From Algoriphagus halophilus (GTDB taxonomy: Bacteria; Bacteroidota; Bacteroidia; Cytophagales; Cyclobacteriaceae), in the NCBI RefSeq assembly GCF_900129785.1, contig NZ_FSRC01000004.1, positions 248,001-312,000 on the forward strand: a stretch of 64,000 bases of DNA, written 5' to 3'. The translations under genes and the position numbers were made by a program. The notes under the pieces were generated by a model. The model saw only the letters and a list, made by a program, of their open reading frames with translations, was not told the DNA's origin and searched no databases. Each line of letters begins with the position of its first letter. Positions within the stretch are counted from its first letter, which is position 1. Below, piece after piece: positions 26,351 to 34,112 of the stretch.

Positions 26351-26375
26351 TTTTTTAGCCAAAGATTGGCTAAAA
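26351..26375. repeat. Perfect 10-bp inverted repeat (hairpin)
   Basis: TTTTTAGCCA (26351-26360) and TGGCTAAAAA (26366-26375) around a 5-base loop. With T on one side and A on the other, it could terminate transcription from either strand. No intact gene ends nearby, so it may mark the end of a lost one. Confidence 0.5.
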
Positions 26376-26528
26376 ACAATTGTTAGATAGATAAAAACTT
26401 TCATTCTGATTGCGGTTTGCAGTTCTCTCCCTTTGAAGAACAATTTTATATACCCAAACCCAATACCCTATTGCTTAATTACCTGCATTAAACCAAAAGG
26501 ATATTAGGTGTAGTGGAATTTATATTAG

Positions 26529-26546
26529 GAATTTCGGTGATTCCCT
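26529..26546. repeat. Dispersed short motif, copy 1
   Basis: GAATTTCGGTGATTCCCT; 17 of 18 bases match copy 2 at 28460-28477. Both copies lie in non-coding accessory DNA. Confidence 0.5.
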
Positions 26547-26776
26547 CCTTCACAGCCTTTTGTTTTTGAATTGAAGGCCTTATTGACTCAACAATGGGTA
26601 GTTATAGAAAGTACGAAGGGGATGGAGCTGACGATTTGAAAGCCCTAACACCTAGTCAAGGTTTTATTTAATATTTATGTTTAAAAGGGCTTCCCAATCC
26701 CAAATAAAACCTGTAATCCGGGAAAATTGGTACCCTTAATAATAATCCTTATTCATAGATAGCACGAAGTATTTTC

Positions 26777-27340
26777 TCAATCAGTCATTTGATGATTGGT
26801 ATAGGGTTCTTCAAGAATTTGACTTACTCTTGAAAGGATCTGCCAAGTACCATCTTCACTCTTTTGCCAAGTATCGATTAAGACTGCATATGGAGGAAGT
26901 TTACCAACACCTTCCTGTTGCCAATCCATAGACATTGCAGCTTTTGCTATAGCAAGGTCATCATGCACATCAAGTATTTCAAAATGCGTTACGTCCATTT
27001 TTGATGCACTCATTCCAGTCATGCTTAGATACATTTCCTTACTAATAGGTAAGGCATCTCCATAGACTCTTTTAAGCCTAAAATCACGATGCATCAAGGC
27101 TTCTACAATGTTTAGGTCATTGGCAACGAGCGCCGCAGCCCATGCCTTTTCTTGAGCTAGAATCTTGTATGCAACTTCTCTTTGGTGGTTGCCAGAGTCG
27201 ATTACTTCCTCAATATTTGATTCCGATGCTCTTTCATTTTTTTCACTTTTACATGATAGTACTAAACAAAATAGTATTCCGAGGAAAAATAATCTAGAGT
27301 TGCGTTTAAAAGCAGTAGATGAATTTTCTAAAGTTTTCAT
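26777..27340 (-). CDS. DUF4440/SnoaL-like lipoprotein
   Basis: A 187-residue lipoprotein from ATG 27340 (leader ends LFCLVLSC, Cys30). The mature part is one NTF2-like alpha+beta barrel: EKAWAAALVANDLNIVEAL in the first helix, HRDFRLKRVYGD, and a closing IDTWQKSEDGTWQILSRV. The shape matches DUF4440/SnoaL-type proteins, whose pocket binds varied small molecules; no catalytic residues stand out. It lies downstream of an AraC regulator transcribed the same way, with about 100 bases between them. Its role is unknown. Confidence 0.75.
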   Translation of the reverse strand: MKTLENSSTAFKRNSRLFFLGILFCLVLSCKSEKNERASESNIEEVIDSGNHQREVAYKILAQEKAWAAALVANDLNIVEALMHRDFRLKRVYGDALPISKEMYLSMTGMSASKMDVTHFEILDVHDDLAIAKAAMSMDWQQEGVGKLPPYAVLIDTWQKSEDGTWQILSRVSQILEEPYTNHQMTD

Positions 27341-27436
27341 GATATTTTTTTTAAGTTTTCCTACTGCAAAATAGACCACAAGAAGAGTTTGGGTTTAATG
27401 CAAAAAGTCACTCCATTAGTGGAAAAAGACAAAAGT

Positions 27437-28375
27437 CTAATCAAATGAGGAGGGAAGCTGACCGAAGTATTTTTTAAATGCTTTGGTGAAGTTGGAAGGG
27501 TGTGAATACCCAAGCAAATAACTTACTTCCGAGGGAGTCTTAGCATTGTGTTGAATTTCTGCCGCAGCAAATTCCATACGCACTCTATTGTGGTATTCCA
27601 TGGGAGGTAAACCAAATACCTGCTTGAAGGAATTTTTGAATTTGGATTGTCCCATATTTGCCATTTTAGCCAATTCTTCAACGGTTGGAATTTGACTAAT
27701 TATTGGGTCTCTAAGCAAGGTTGAAGTTTTGAAAAGATTTTTGAGGTCTTCAGGGTGAAGTTTACCTGGATTTATTCCCTTTTTATGACTTTTCAGCTTA
27801 TTAAAGAATTGCTGCACGAAGTCTAGTACAAGTCCATGACATTTTATTTTTTCATCCATGGCTGATAAAGCCAATGATAACTTATGGTCCAAAATAGGGT
27901 CTAAGTCTTCATAGACCAAGCTTTTTTCCCGGTCAATTAGGTTTTGCCAATCTTTAAAGTAGGCGCTCAAAAAGGTATCACTAAACCGAATAGTAGCTAA
28001 TTCAGATTCAATATTTGGAGGGATTTGAGTTTCGATTTTAAGGTTTGGACCATAGAGCAGAATACCAATTGGTAGATGTCTTTGAAAGTGAATGATTTGA
28101 TCTCCTGCCTTTTTCTCCTGCTTAATTTTTGAAAGGTTGATATGGATAACATACCATTTGGTGTCAACAGGATTTACCGAGGTCATAGAAATAGGTACTT
28201 TGAATGATGCATTGCCAAAATGATGAAACTCCAGTTCACCCGGGAATTCTATATATTTTACGTCACTTTCAATAATTTCAGGATCTGGTATTAGTCCATT
28301 TTCTGTTTTTGTTAAATTGAAATAGCGATCAAATTGCTCTATGATATTTTTAGTGATGTCAATATGAATTTCCAT
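27437..28375 (-). CDS. AraC family transcriptional regulator
   Basis: About 312 residues from ATG 28375; a GTG at 28408 would add 11 residues. The N-terminal ~200 residues have no recognised sensor domain. The C-terminal domain carries both helix-turn-helix units: VEELAKMANMGQSKFKNSFK, and EVSYLLGYSHPSNFTKAFK with the closing YFGQLP. It is the third AraC-type regulator within 7 kb and is followed on the same strand by the DUF4440-like lipoprotein, its likely target or partner. Confidence 0.85.
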   Translation of the reverse strand: MEIHIDITKNIIEQFDRYFNLTKTENGLIPDPEIIESDVKYIEFPGELEFHHFGNASFKVPISMTSVNPVDTKWYVIHINLSKIKQEKKAGDQIIHFQRHLPIGILLYGPNLKIETQIPPNIESELATIRFSDTFLSAYFKDWQNLIDREKSLVYEDLDPILDHKLSLALSAMDEKIKCHGLVLDFVQQFFNKLKSHKKGINPGKLHPEDLKNLFKTSTLLRDPIISQIPTVEELAKMANMGQSKFKNSFKQVFGLPPMEYHNRVRMEFAAAEIQHNAKTPSEVSYLLGYSHPSNFTKAFKKYFGQLPSSFD

Positions 28376-28756
28376 AGCAAATGAGTCGATTCTTTTTTTA
28401 TTGGTCACAACTATGGCATTTATCCATAGGGCTAAAGAATGTTGGGTGACCTAAAATAAGAATTTCGGTAATTCCCTTTCTTACTAAGTAAAAAGTATTG
28501 TTCTGAATATTGGAATTTGGAGATCTGATAGCACACAGTTCTTGTTAACCTCTAGGGTCTGAAATTGCATTGAGAGACTTTTTTAGCCTATTAGCTCTTG
28601 ACTATGGTTATAGTATATAACAAAAATCAATTTAGCTGATTCAATAAGGTCAAAAATAACCCTACAATAATTCTAAAGGTTAAATCGGGTAATTGCTTGA
28701 GCATGAACTTTTGATTATTTATTGAAGAAGTTTTGGGTGATTGTGCCATTAATTTT
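28376..28756. other. Gap of about 380 bases without a gene
   Basis: AT-rich non-coding DNA upstream of the AraC gene, so it should hold that gene's promoter. It contains copy 2 of the dispersed motif. No open frame worth calling was seen on either strand. Confidence 0.5.
28449..28477. repeat. Dispersed short motif, copy 2 (extended)
   Basis: The part GAATTTCGGTAATTCCCT (28460-28477) matches copy 1. The preceding part GACCTAAAATAAGAATTTCG (28449-28468) matches 29340-29359 at 19 of 20 positions. The two matches overlap, so all three sites are related. Confidence 0.5.
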
Positions 28757-29224
28757 TCAGTCCCAAATCTCTGGGCGATTAACTTTCATGGCTCTTAAAT
28801 AAGTGATGAATTGTCCAGCATGAACAGATTCGTGATAGCCAATCCGTAATAAATATTTTCCAAGGATTTTCTTTTCTCCATTTCCAGGATGAATGATTTT
28901 CTTTTCACTTAATTCTGTATCCGAAAATTGACGAACACTTTCTAAAAATGTGTTTCTAAAGGGTTGAGCAAATTCAAGTTCGTCAGCAACACTAATGAAT
29001 GGTCGATTCTTCCAAGGCGTTTGATAATTGGATAAACTTCTGTCATTGATAATCATATTCCATCCATAATCGGCTTCCAACACGTGCCTAATCATTTCTA
29101 TGGCTGTCATGGCTTTTTCGTCAGGCTTCCAATTATAATTGCTCTCAGGAAGCCCATTCCAAAGTCTTATGCTTCTTCTCCGTATTTCTGTAAAATTTAA
29201 AATTATAAGTTCGGATTGGGTCAT
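28757..29224 (-). CDS. DinB family protein
   Basis: A 155-residue four-helix-bundle protein. Metal-ligand His residues fit the family: IRHVLEADYGWN at about 46-57 and IGYHESVHAGQFITYL near the C-terminus. GLPESNYNWKPDEKAMTA is the conserved opening of this DinB_2 subgroup. It is a paralogue in fold of the protein at 15268-15723 but distant in sequence. It stands alone within the accessory stretch; reaction unknown. Confidence 0.83.
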   Translation of the reverse strand: MTQSELIILNFTEIRRRSIRLWNGLPESNYNWKPDEKAMTAIEMIRHVLEADYGWNMIINDRSLSNYQTPWKNRPFISVADELEFAQPFRNTFLESVRQFSDTELSEKKIIHPGNGEKKILGKYLLRIGYHESVHAGQFITYLRAMKVNRPEIWD

Positions 29225-29339
29225 TTAATTTATATCAAGAATGTCGTTTGACGTTTCAGCCAACACTTGTATATACGCAACTCCAATACTCTTTTGCATA
29301 TATATTTGCGTTGTCCACAATGGTTTTTCGATGTTACGA

Positions 29340-29360
29340 GACCTAAATTAAGAATTTCGT
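29340..29360. repeat. Dispersed short motif, copy 3 (partial)
   Basis: GACCTAAATTAAGAATTTCG matches copy 2 (28449-28468) with one difference, then diverges. It lies in the 297-base gap between a DinB gene and a terminator, where nothing else was seen. Confidence 0.45.
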
Positions 29361-29467
29361 TGAGATGATTCTAGTGGTAATTGATAATGGATTCTTTTGT
29401 CTTAAAAAAGTGCTGATTATGGTCTATATTTTTCAACTTTTTCCAAAAAGTATTTTTAAGTATAAAC

Positions 29468-29503
29468 ATAAAAAAAGCCGTCTGAAGAACTTCAAACGGC
29501 TTG
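29468..29503 (-). terminator. Rho-independent terminator of the lipoprotein gene ending at 29522
   Basis: On the minus strand a hairpin of AAGCCGT with its complement, extended inside by TGAAG/CTTCA across one mismatch, is followed by a run of seven T. It starts about 20 bases after the stop codon of the lipoprotein gene. Confidence 0.85.
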
Positions 29504-29521
29504 TATTCAATTTTTAAGGGC

Positions 29522-30163
29522 TTAATTAACTGAGATATTGGAGATCCAGATAAAGCGTTTGCCATTGGCTCCCATATGATCTTGAGCGAAGGTCAGAGGA
29601 CCTATTTGTTTCTCATTTTCCCAAGTCCAAGTAGCTCCTTGTTCCCCGTTTCCTCTACGAAAAGTCCACTCTAGGATTTTATTGTTTTCATCCAGATATA
29701 GATCATACGCATCTCCAGGAGTATAGCCATCTCCAGAATTATAAACGATTGTCAATTTGGTGGAATTGGTTCCCTTCAAAGGCGTGCTTACACCTTCTTC
29801 CGTCTCAAAGGTATAGCCAGAATCCCAACCCAATTGGAAAGGCATCATCGCCCAGTATTTATCATTGATGAAAGCCCTGTCAGCTGGAGGAAGCGAATCT
29901 GTTAACAAGCTATACGAATACGTAGTATCAGGATCGGTATAATCTACGGTTTGGTCTTTCCTATTCCAGACATAAGATCGTGAAAGAACATTCACTGAGT
30001 CCCGCTGTACGTTCCAAGTGAAGCCAATGGTATTAACCTGATCCATTTGATCAAAGCCATAGGCCATGGCCACTTTCATGGGAAGTGTATCCGGGATGGT
30101 TTCTTTAGGCTGACAAGAGCTCAAGGCCCCTACAATTAGTATTACAAAGCTGAGTTGTTTCAT
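29522..30163 (-). CDS. Lipoprotein of unknown function (DUF6503-like)
   Basis: A 213-residue lipoprotein; the leader ends VGALSSC (Cys17). The mature protein is beta-rich, with WNVQRDSVNVLSRSYVWNRK, a YTPGDAYDLYLDENNKI segment and GQ-rich Trp strands near the end. It resembles a Bacteroidota family of short secreted lipoproteins that model as a beta-sheet barrel related to LolA-type lipid carriers, but the match is from memory and weak. It is a single-gene unit with its own terminator; the promoter must lie in the repeat-containing gap upstream. Confidence 0.7.
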   Translation of the reverse strand: MKQLSFVILIVGALSSCQPKETIPDTLPMKVAMAYGFDQMDQVNTIGFTWNVQRDSVNVLSRSYVWNRKDQTVDYTDPDTTYSYSLLTDSLPPADRAFINDKYWAMMPFQLGWDSGYTFETEEGVSTPLKGTNSTKLTIVYNSGDGYTPGDAYDLYLDENNKILEWTFRRGNGEQGATWTWENEKQIGPLTFAQDHMGANGKRFIWISNISVN

Positions 30164-30373
30164 GGTAGGTTGTTTTTCAAAGCATATAATATACTATGAA
30201 TTCATTAGGATTGTTATTTTAAGAAGTAAAATATGTTGCAGATCCGTTTTCGGACGTATAAAAATTTTTTTACTCCTAAGCTCTTTTGTCTTGATATAAA
30301 GAGATCACCACTATCTTTATCGACTCCGTTTAGCTTATGTTAAGCTTTTTTAAGAACTTTCCGAAAATAGTTC

Positions 30374-30494
30374 CGTCTTTGCGAGGAGGAACGACGAAGC
30401 AATCTCGATCTAATTCACAGGAATTGCTTCGTCGGCTTACTAGCCTTCTTTCACCTACTGTGGACAGGGGAAATGAAGGTAGGAAGGCAATGAC
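30374..30494. repeat. Dispersed intergenic repeat with internal inverted repeat
   Basis: It begins CGTCTTTGCGAGGAGGAACG and ends GGCAATGAC. Inside, CGACGAAGCAAT (30392-30403) and ATTGCTTCGTCG (30423-30434) are a perfect 12-bp inverted pair. Elements with this GCGAGGA...GACGAAGCAAT core are of a type found many times in unrelated bacterial genomes. It fills most of the 341-base gap before the SDR gene; the rest, 30164-30373, holds only AT-rich DNA. Confidence 0.65.
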
Positions 30495-30504
30495 CAGTGA
30501 AATA

Positions 30505-31266
30505 TCAATCGTAAGGAGAGGGACTAATACTGGTCCATCCTCCATCTACCACTAAAGTTTGCCCAGTAATATGACTGGAGGCATCGGAAACCAGGAAGGC
30601 TGCTGCATCTGCAATGTCTTTCGGGGAAGCAGGTTTGCCCAATGGGGTTAGTTTTGACCAAGTCGCTTCATAGTCTGGATCCAAAGCGGTTCTGTTCGTC
30701 ATGGTAGCACCAGGAGCGATGGTGTTCACCCGGATTCCAAAAGGAGCTAGTTCCAATACCAGGTTTTTGGCAAGCATTTCTATGGCTGCTTTACTCATGG
30801 CATAAGCTGCTAAATTCTCATGACTTTGATGGGCAGTCACGGAAGAAGTCAATAAGATGGATCCACCGCTGGCCTGGCTTTTCATCACTTTTGCCGCTGC
30901 CTGGGTCAGAAAGAATGTTCCTGCCTGATTTACTCTGGTCACCTCCATAAAGTCTTCTCTGGTATATTCCAAAAAATTTCCAAAGAGGGTAATTCCCGCA
31001 TTGGCCACCACAATATCCAAGGAACCGAAATTAGTAACCGCTTCACGGATCATGTTATTGATCGTTTCCTGATCACTGGAATCTCCAGCAACAGGGATCG
31101 CTTTCATGCCATGGGCTTTCGAAATCTGGTTGCATGCATCTTTGATTAATCCTTCCTCTAAATCATTTAGGATTAAATTAACAGATTGAGCGGCAAGTTT
31201 CTCGGCAATTGCAAGGCCGATTCCTTGCCCAGCTCCAGTAATAATGGCGGTTTTCTGTTTATTCAT
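30505..31266 (-). CDS. SDR family NAD(P)-dependent oxidoreductase
   Basis: A 253-residue classical short-chain dehydrogenase from ATG 31266. The cofactor motif TGAGQGIG is at 10-17, NAG at about 89-91, and the catalytic set is Ser141, Tyr155 and Lys159 (YAMSK). The C-terminus has ITGQTLVVDGGW. The gene starts nine bases after the stop of the IlvD/Edd dehydratase on the same strand. The pair fits a non-phosphorylating sugar-acid route, where the dehydratase makes a 2-keto-3-deoxy acid and an SDR oxidises the sugar or keto acid. The exact sugar is not known. Confidence 0.88.
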   Translation of the reverse strand: MNKQKTAIITGAGQGIGLAIAEKLAAQSVNLILNDLEEGLIKDACNQISKAHGMKAIPVAGDSSDQETINNMIREAVTNFGSLDIVVANAGITLFGNFLEYTREDFMEVTRVNQAGTFFLTQAAAKVMKSQASGGSILLTSSVTAHQSHENLAAYAMSKAAIEMLAKNLVLELAPFGIRVNTIAPGATMTNRTALDPDYEATWSKLTPLGKPASPKDIADAAAFLVSDASSHITGQTLVVDGGWTSISPSPYD

Positions 31267-31275
31267 CACGCAACA

Positions 31276-32994
31276 TTAATGTGAATCTCGCTTGACTTCA
31301 GAACCTGAACTTCCTTGAAGGAAATCAAAATCAACCCCTTCATGGGCTTGGTTCACTTTATCTAGGAATAGGTTGACATACCCTCGCTCGTAGGGAAGTT
31401 GGGAGGGTTTAAACTCGGCTCTTCTTTTTTCAAACTCTTCCTCCGAAATCAAAAGGTTCAAAGTTCTTGCTGGGACGTTCAATTCGATTAAATCTCCGGT
31501 TTTTACCAAAGCAAGTGGTCCACCTATGGCAGATTCAGGGGAAACGTGTAGCACGACCGTACCATATCCGGTTCCACTCATTCGACCATCAGAAATCCGA
31601 ACCATATCTTTGATTCCTTTGTCCAATACTTTTCTTGGCAATGTCATATTTCCCACTTCCGGCATGCCTGGGTAGCCTTTTGGACCTACATTTTTCATGA
31701 CCATAATGGAGTTTTCATCAATGTCCAATTCAGGGTCATCAATTTTTGCTTTGTATTCATCGATGGTTTCAAAAACAACGGCTTTTCCAGTATGGGTCAA
31801 TAAATGAGGACTGGCAGCCGAGGGCTTGATTACCGCTCCATTGGGACAAAGATTTCCTTTCAATACTGCGATTCCAGAATCCGGTTTGATGGGTTTCTCC
31901 ATCGTACCGATCAAATCCCGATCATAGCATTCCGCGTTGTGGATATTTTCTCCTATGGTTTTGCCATTGATTGTCAAGGCATCTGTATGCAAATGCTTTT
32001 CCAGTTCTTTCATGACCGCTGGCAATCCGCCTGCATAGAACAGGTCCTCTACCCAATGCTCTCCCGAAGGTTGAACGTTGGCGATTAATGGAATTTTAGA
32101 AGAAAAATGGTCAAAATCCGTCAGATCCAATTCCACCCCAATTCTTTTGGCAATGGCGGTCAGATGAAGGATAAAATTGGTAGACCCCCCCAAGGCCGCA
32201 TTGACCATGATGGCATTTTCAAAGGATTTTCTGGTCAGGATTTTACTCATTTTCAAGTCTTCGTTGACCATTTCCACGATTCTCATCCCTGCCATATGTG
32301 CCAAGACTTTTCTTCTGGAATCAGCTGCAGGAATGGTGGCATTATCTGGTAAAGCCAAACCTAGAGATTCTACCATGGCTGCCATGGTGGAGGCCGTTCC
32401 CATTGGAGCACAATGTCCCACAGATCTGGACATAGCTGCTTCTGCCTCTATTAATTCCTCTTGCGTGATTTTTCCTGTTTTAAATTCTTCCGCAAAACGC
32501 CAAACGTCGGAGGTTCCGATTTTCTTTCCTTTAAACCTACCTACCAGCATCGGTCCGCCTGATACCACCAATGCAGGGATATCTACAGAAGCTGCACCCA
32601 TGACTAGGGATGGGGTTGTTTTATCACATCCACACATCAATACCACTCCGTCCATTGGATTGGCTCGGATACTTTCTTCTACATCCATACTGGCCAGATT
32701 TCTGAACAGCATAGCGGTTGGCTTTATGGAACATTCTCCTAAAGACATTACAGGGAATTCCAATGGAAATCCTCCTGCCTCCCAGATTCCTCTTTTGAGG
32801 GCTTCCGCAAGATCCCGAAAATGGGCATTGCAGGGAGTGAGTTCTGACCAGGTATTACAAATTCCGATCACAGGCTTGTCGCCTTCGAACAAGTGATGTG
32901 GGAAACCTTGGTTTTTCATCCAAGATCTATAAATGAAACCGTCTTTTCCGGTTCTACCGTACCATTCTTGGCTGCGGAGTTTTTTCTTCTTCAT
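31276..32994 (-). CDS. IlvD/Edd family dehydratase (sugar-acid type)
   Basis: A 572-residue Fe-S dehydratase. The three cluster Cys are at 55 (ELTPC), 123 (CGCDKTTPS) and 195 (VGHCAPMGT). The N-terminus RSQEWYGRTGKDGFIYRSW and GFPLEFPVMSLGE match the L-arabonate/D-xylonate dehydratase branch rather than IlvD proper. It should convert a pentonate (or related aldonate) to a 2-keto-3-deoxy acid with a [2Fe-2S] cluster. It is first in a two-gene unit with the SDR oxidoreductase. No aldolase is present in the window. The substrate call is inference from branch and neighbour. Confidence 0.88.
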   Translation of the reverse strand: MKKKKLRSQEWYGRTGKDGFIYRSWMKNQGFPHHLFEGDKPVIGICNTWSELTPCNAHFRDLAEALKRGIWEAGGFPLEFPVMSLGECSIKPTAMLFRNLASMDVEESIRANPMDGVVLMCGCDKTTPSLVMGAASVDIPALVVSGGPMLVGRFKGKKIGTSDVWRFAEEFKTGKITQEELIEAEAAMSRSVGHCAPMGTASTMAAMVESLGLALPDNATIPAADSRRKVLAHMAGMRIVEMVNEDLKMSKILTRKSFENAIMVNAALGGSTNFILHLTAIAKRIGVELDLTDFDHFSSKIPLIANVQPSGEHWVEDLFYAGGLPAVMKELEKHLHTDALTINGKTIGENIHNAECYDRDLIGTMEKPIKPDSGIAVLKGNLCPNGAVIKPSAASPHLLTHTGKAVVFETIDEYKAKIDDPELDIDENSIMVMKNVGPKGYPGMPEVGNMTLPRKVLDKGIKDMVRISDGRMSGTGYGTVVLHVSPESAIGGPLALVKTGDLIELNVPARTLNLLISEEEFEKRRAEFKPSQLPYERGYVNLFLDKVNQAHEGVDFDFLQGSSGSEVKRDSH

Positions 32995-33071
32995 AGGTTA
33001 TTTTGGCAATTGAGGCTAGAATTTACCAAAAATTTCGAGAAGGATTAGGGCTTAAGAAGAATGATGGGAAA

Positions 33072-34046
33072 TTAATCTTTTAGCTGGCGAATGACTTGGG
33101 TCAATGCATCCAGATTTACAGTCAGATCTTCTGAACCAGAATTGCTGACATCTCCTTGATTTTGAGTGTAATAATAGTCCAGCCCAAGTGCATTGGCCAG
33201 ATTATAGTAACACAAGGAATTATTGCTATCTTGATTTCTCAGTTCCAATACTTGACTGGTCTCTGGGAGAAAAAGCATATTAGTCAGACCTGTTCCATGG
33301 AGTGAAACCAAGGTTTTGGTTTCTGACATTAAAAAGATTTGCTCCTTGAGGCTCAGTTTTTCTGCGTAGACTATTTCAAAGCCTTGCTTTCTCATCAAGA
33401 GTTCTACGTCTACCTCATTCAAGGCTTTTCCTTTGGGAGCGTATTTGGTACTTAAATAGACTTTTTTAAAGGCTTCTTTAGGTGTTTTACATCTCAGCTT
33501 TTCTCGGCTCAGCTGAGTGAGTTCCACATTGAAATTAGGGAAGGGGGAAGTTCTTGGCGTCAAAACCAAGTCTTCTACGTACAGATTTTCATTGGATTGG
33601 TAATAGGTGGGCTTGATTTTGAGGATTTCCAAGCTTTGGGAAACATAGGGGAGGTGGCGAAAGGAATCGTTCAAAATCACCCGGTCTGAAATGCCGGTAT
33701 TTAAGCCCATCCAAAGTCTGGGAAGGCAATCCGTCATCCAATGTAGATAATCAGAACTCCATTCATCTTTGATCCAGATGCCATGGGGGACTTTCCTCCA
33801 TTTTTTCAACATGCAATGGGCCACTCTTTTTCCTAAAGGGAGAAAGCCAAGGGAGTTTACATGCGTATGACTAGCATAAAAACTCATGTGGGACGGAGAA
33901 AATACGGTGTCCTGAAGGATAAAAGAATTTTCTAAATGCAGAATTGGGTTCATTTTATACCTGCACTCGTAAGAATCCTTAAATACTTTTTCATCTTCAG
34001 GTTGAAGATTCAAAGGTGGATTTCTTTTGATATAAATTTCCTCCAT
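33072..34046 (-). CDS. Glycosyltransferase family 61 protein
   Basis: A 324-residue protein from ATG 34046; an ATG at 34094 lies in the loop of the murA terminator and is rejected. The GT61 core is recognisable: GIWIKDEWSSDYLHWMTD (HWMTD region), PRLWMGL, KKVYLSTKYAPKG and, near the end, LVSLHGTGLTNMLFLPE, which holds the conserved HGxGL element. Bacterial GT61 proteins add sugars to capsular or cell-surface glycans. There is no signal peptide, so it acts in the cytoplasm. It follows murA but is separated by a terminator. Confidence 0.82.
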   Translation of the reverse strand: MEEIYIKRNPPLNLQPEDEKVFKDSYECRYKMNPILHLENSFILQDTVFSPSHMSFYASHTHVNSLGFLPLGKRVAHCMLKKWRKVPHGIWIKDEWSSDYLHWMTDCLPRLWMGLNTGISDRVILNDSFRHLPYVSQSLEILKIKPTYYQSNENLYVEDLVLTPRTSPFPNFNVELTQLSREKLRCKTPKEAFKKVYLSTKYAPKGKALNEVDVELLMRKQGFEIVYAEKLSLKEQIFLMSETKTLVSLHGTGLTNMLFLPETSQVLELRNQDSNNSLCYYNLANALGLDYYYTQNQGDVSNSGSEDLTVNLDALTQVIRQLKD

Positions 34047-34071
34047 CAAAGTCAAAACAGTGGTATTTAGT

Positions 34072-34104
34072 AAAAAACAGCACCATCCGGACATTGCCGG
34101 ATGG
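34072..34104 (-). terminator. Terminator of the murA transcription unit
   Basis: CCATCCGG (34083-34090) pairs perfectly with CCGGATGG (34097-34104) around a 6-base loop. On the minus strand the T run at 34072-34077 follows after a short spacer. The hairpin starts nine bases after the murA stop. Confidence 0.8.
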
Positions 34105-34112
34105 TTGGGGTT

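Larger units (their letters stand above)
25609..26776. other. Long gap (1.17 kb) with gene remnants and short repeats
   Basis: AT-rich and without an intact gene. It contains a 110-codon minus-strand frame without a start codon (25720-26052), a 30-codon minus frame just upstream (26095-26187), a perfect 10-bp inverted repeat (26351-26375), and a copy of a short dispersed motif (26529-26546). This fits decayed or partly deleted accessory DNA. A small plus-strand frame of 25 codons starts at 26594 and looks fortuitous. Confidence 0.5.

Noticed and set aside
25690..29320. Integron cassette array with attC sites
   Set aside because: A few GCGTTG-like bases occur near gene ends, but no paired attC core sites, no integrase and mixed features; not supportable.
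29371..29565. 64-codon minus frame overlapping the end of the DUF6503-like gene
   Set aside because: It overlaps a better-supported gene and runs through that gene's terminator hairpin.
30330..30555. About 70-codon frames on both strands in the 30.3-30.55 kb repeat
   Set aside because: They are by-products of the palindromic repeat and overlap the SDR gene end.
34047..34094. Upstream ATG start for the GT61 gene
   Set aside because: It lies in the loop of the murA terminator and adds residues without homology value; the ATG at 34046 fits better.
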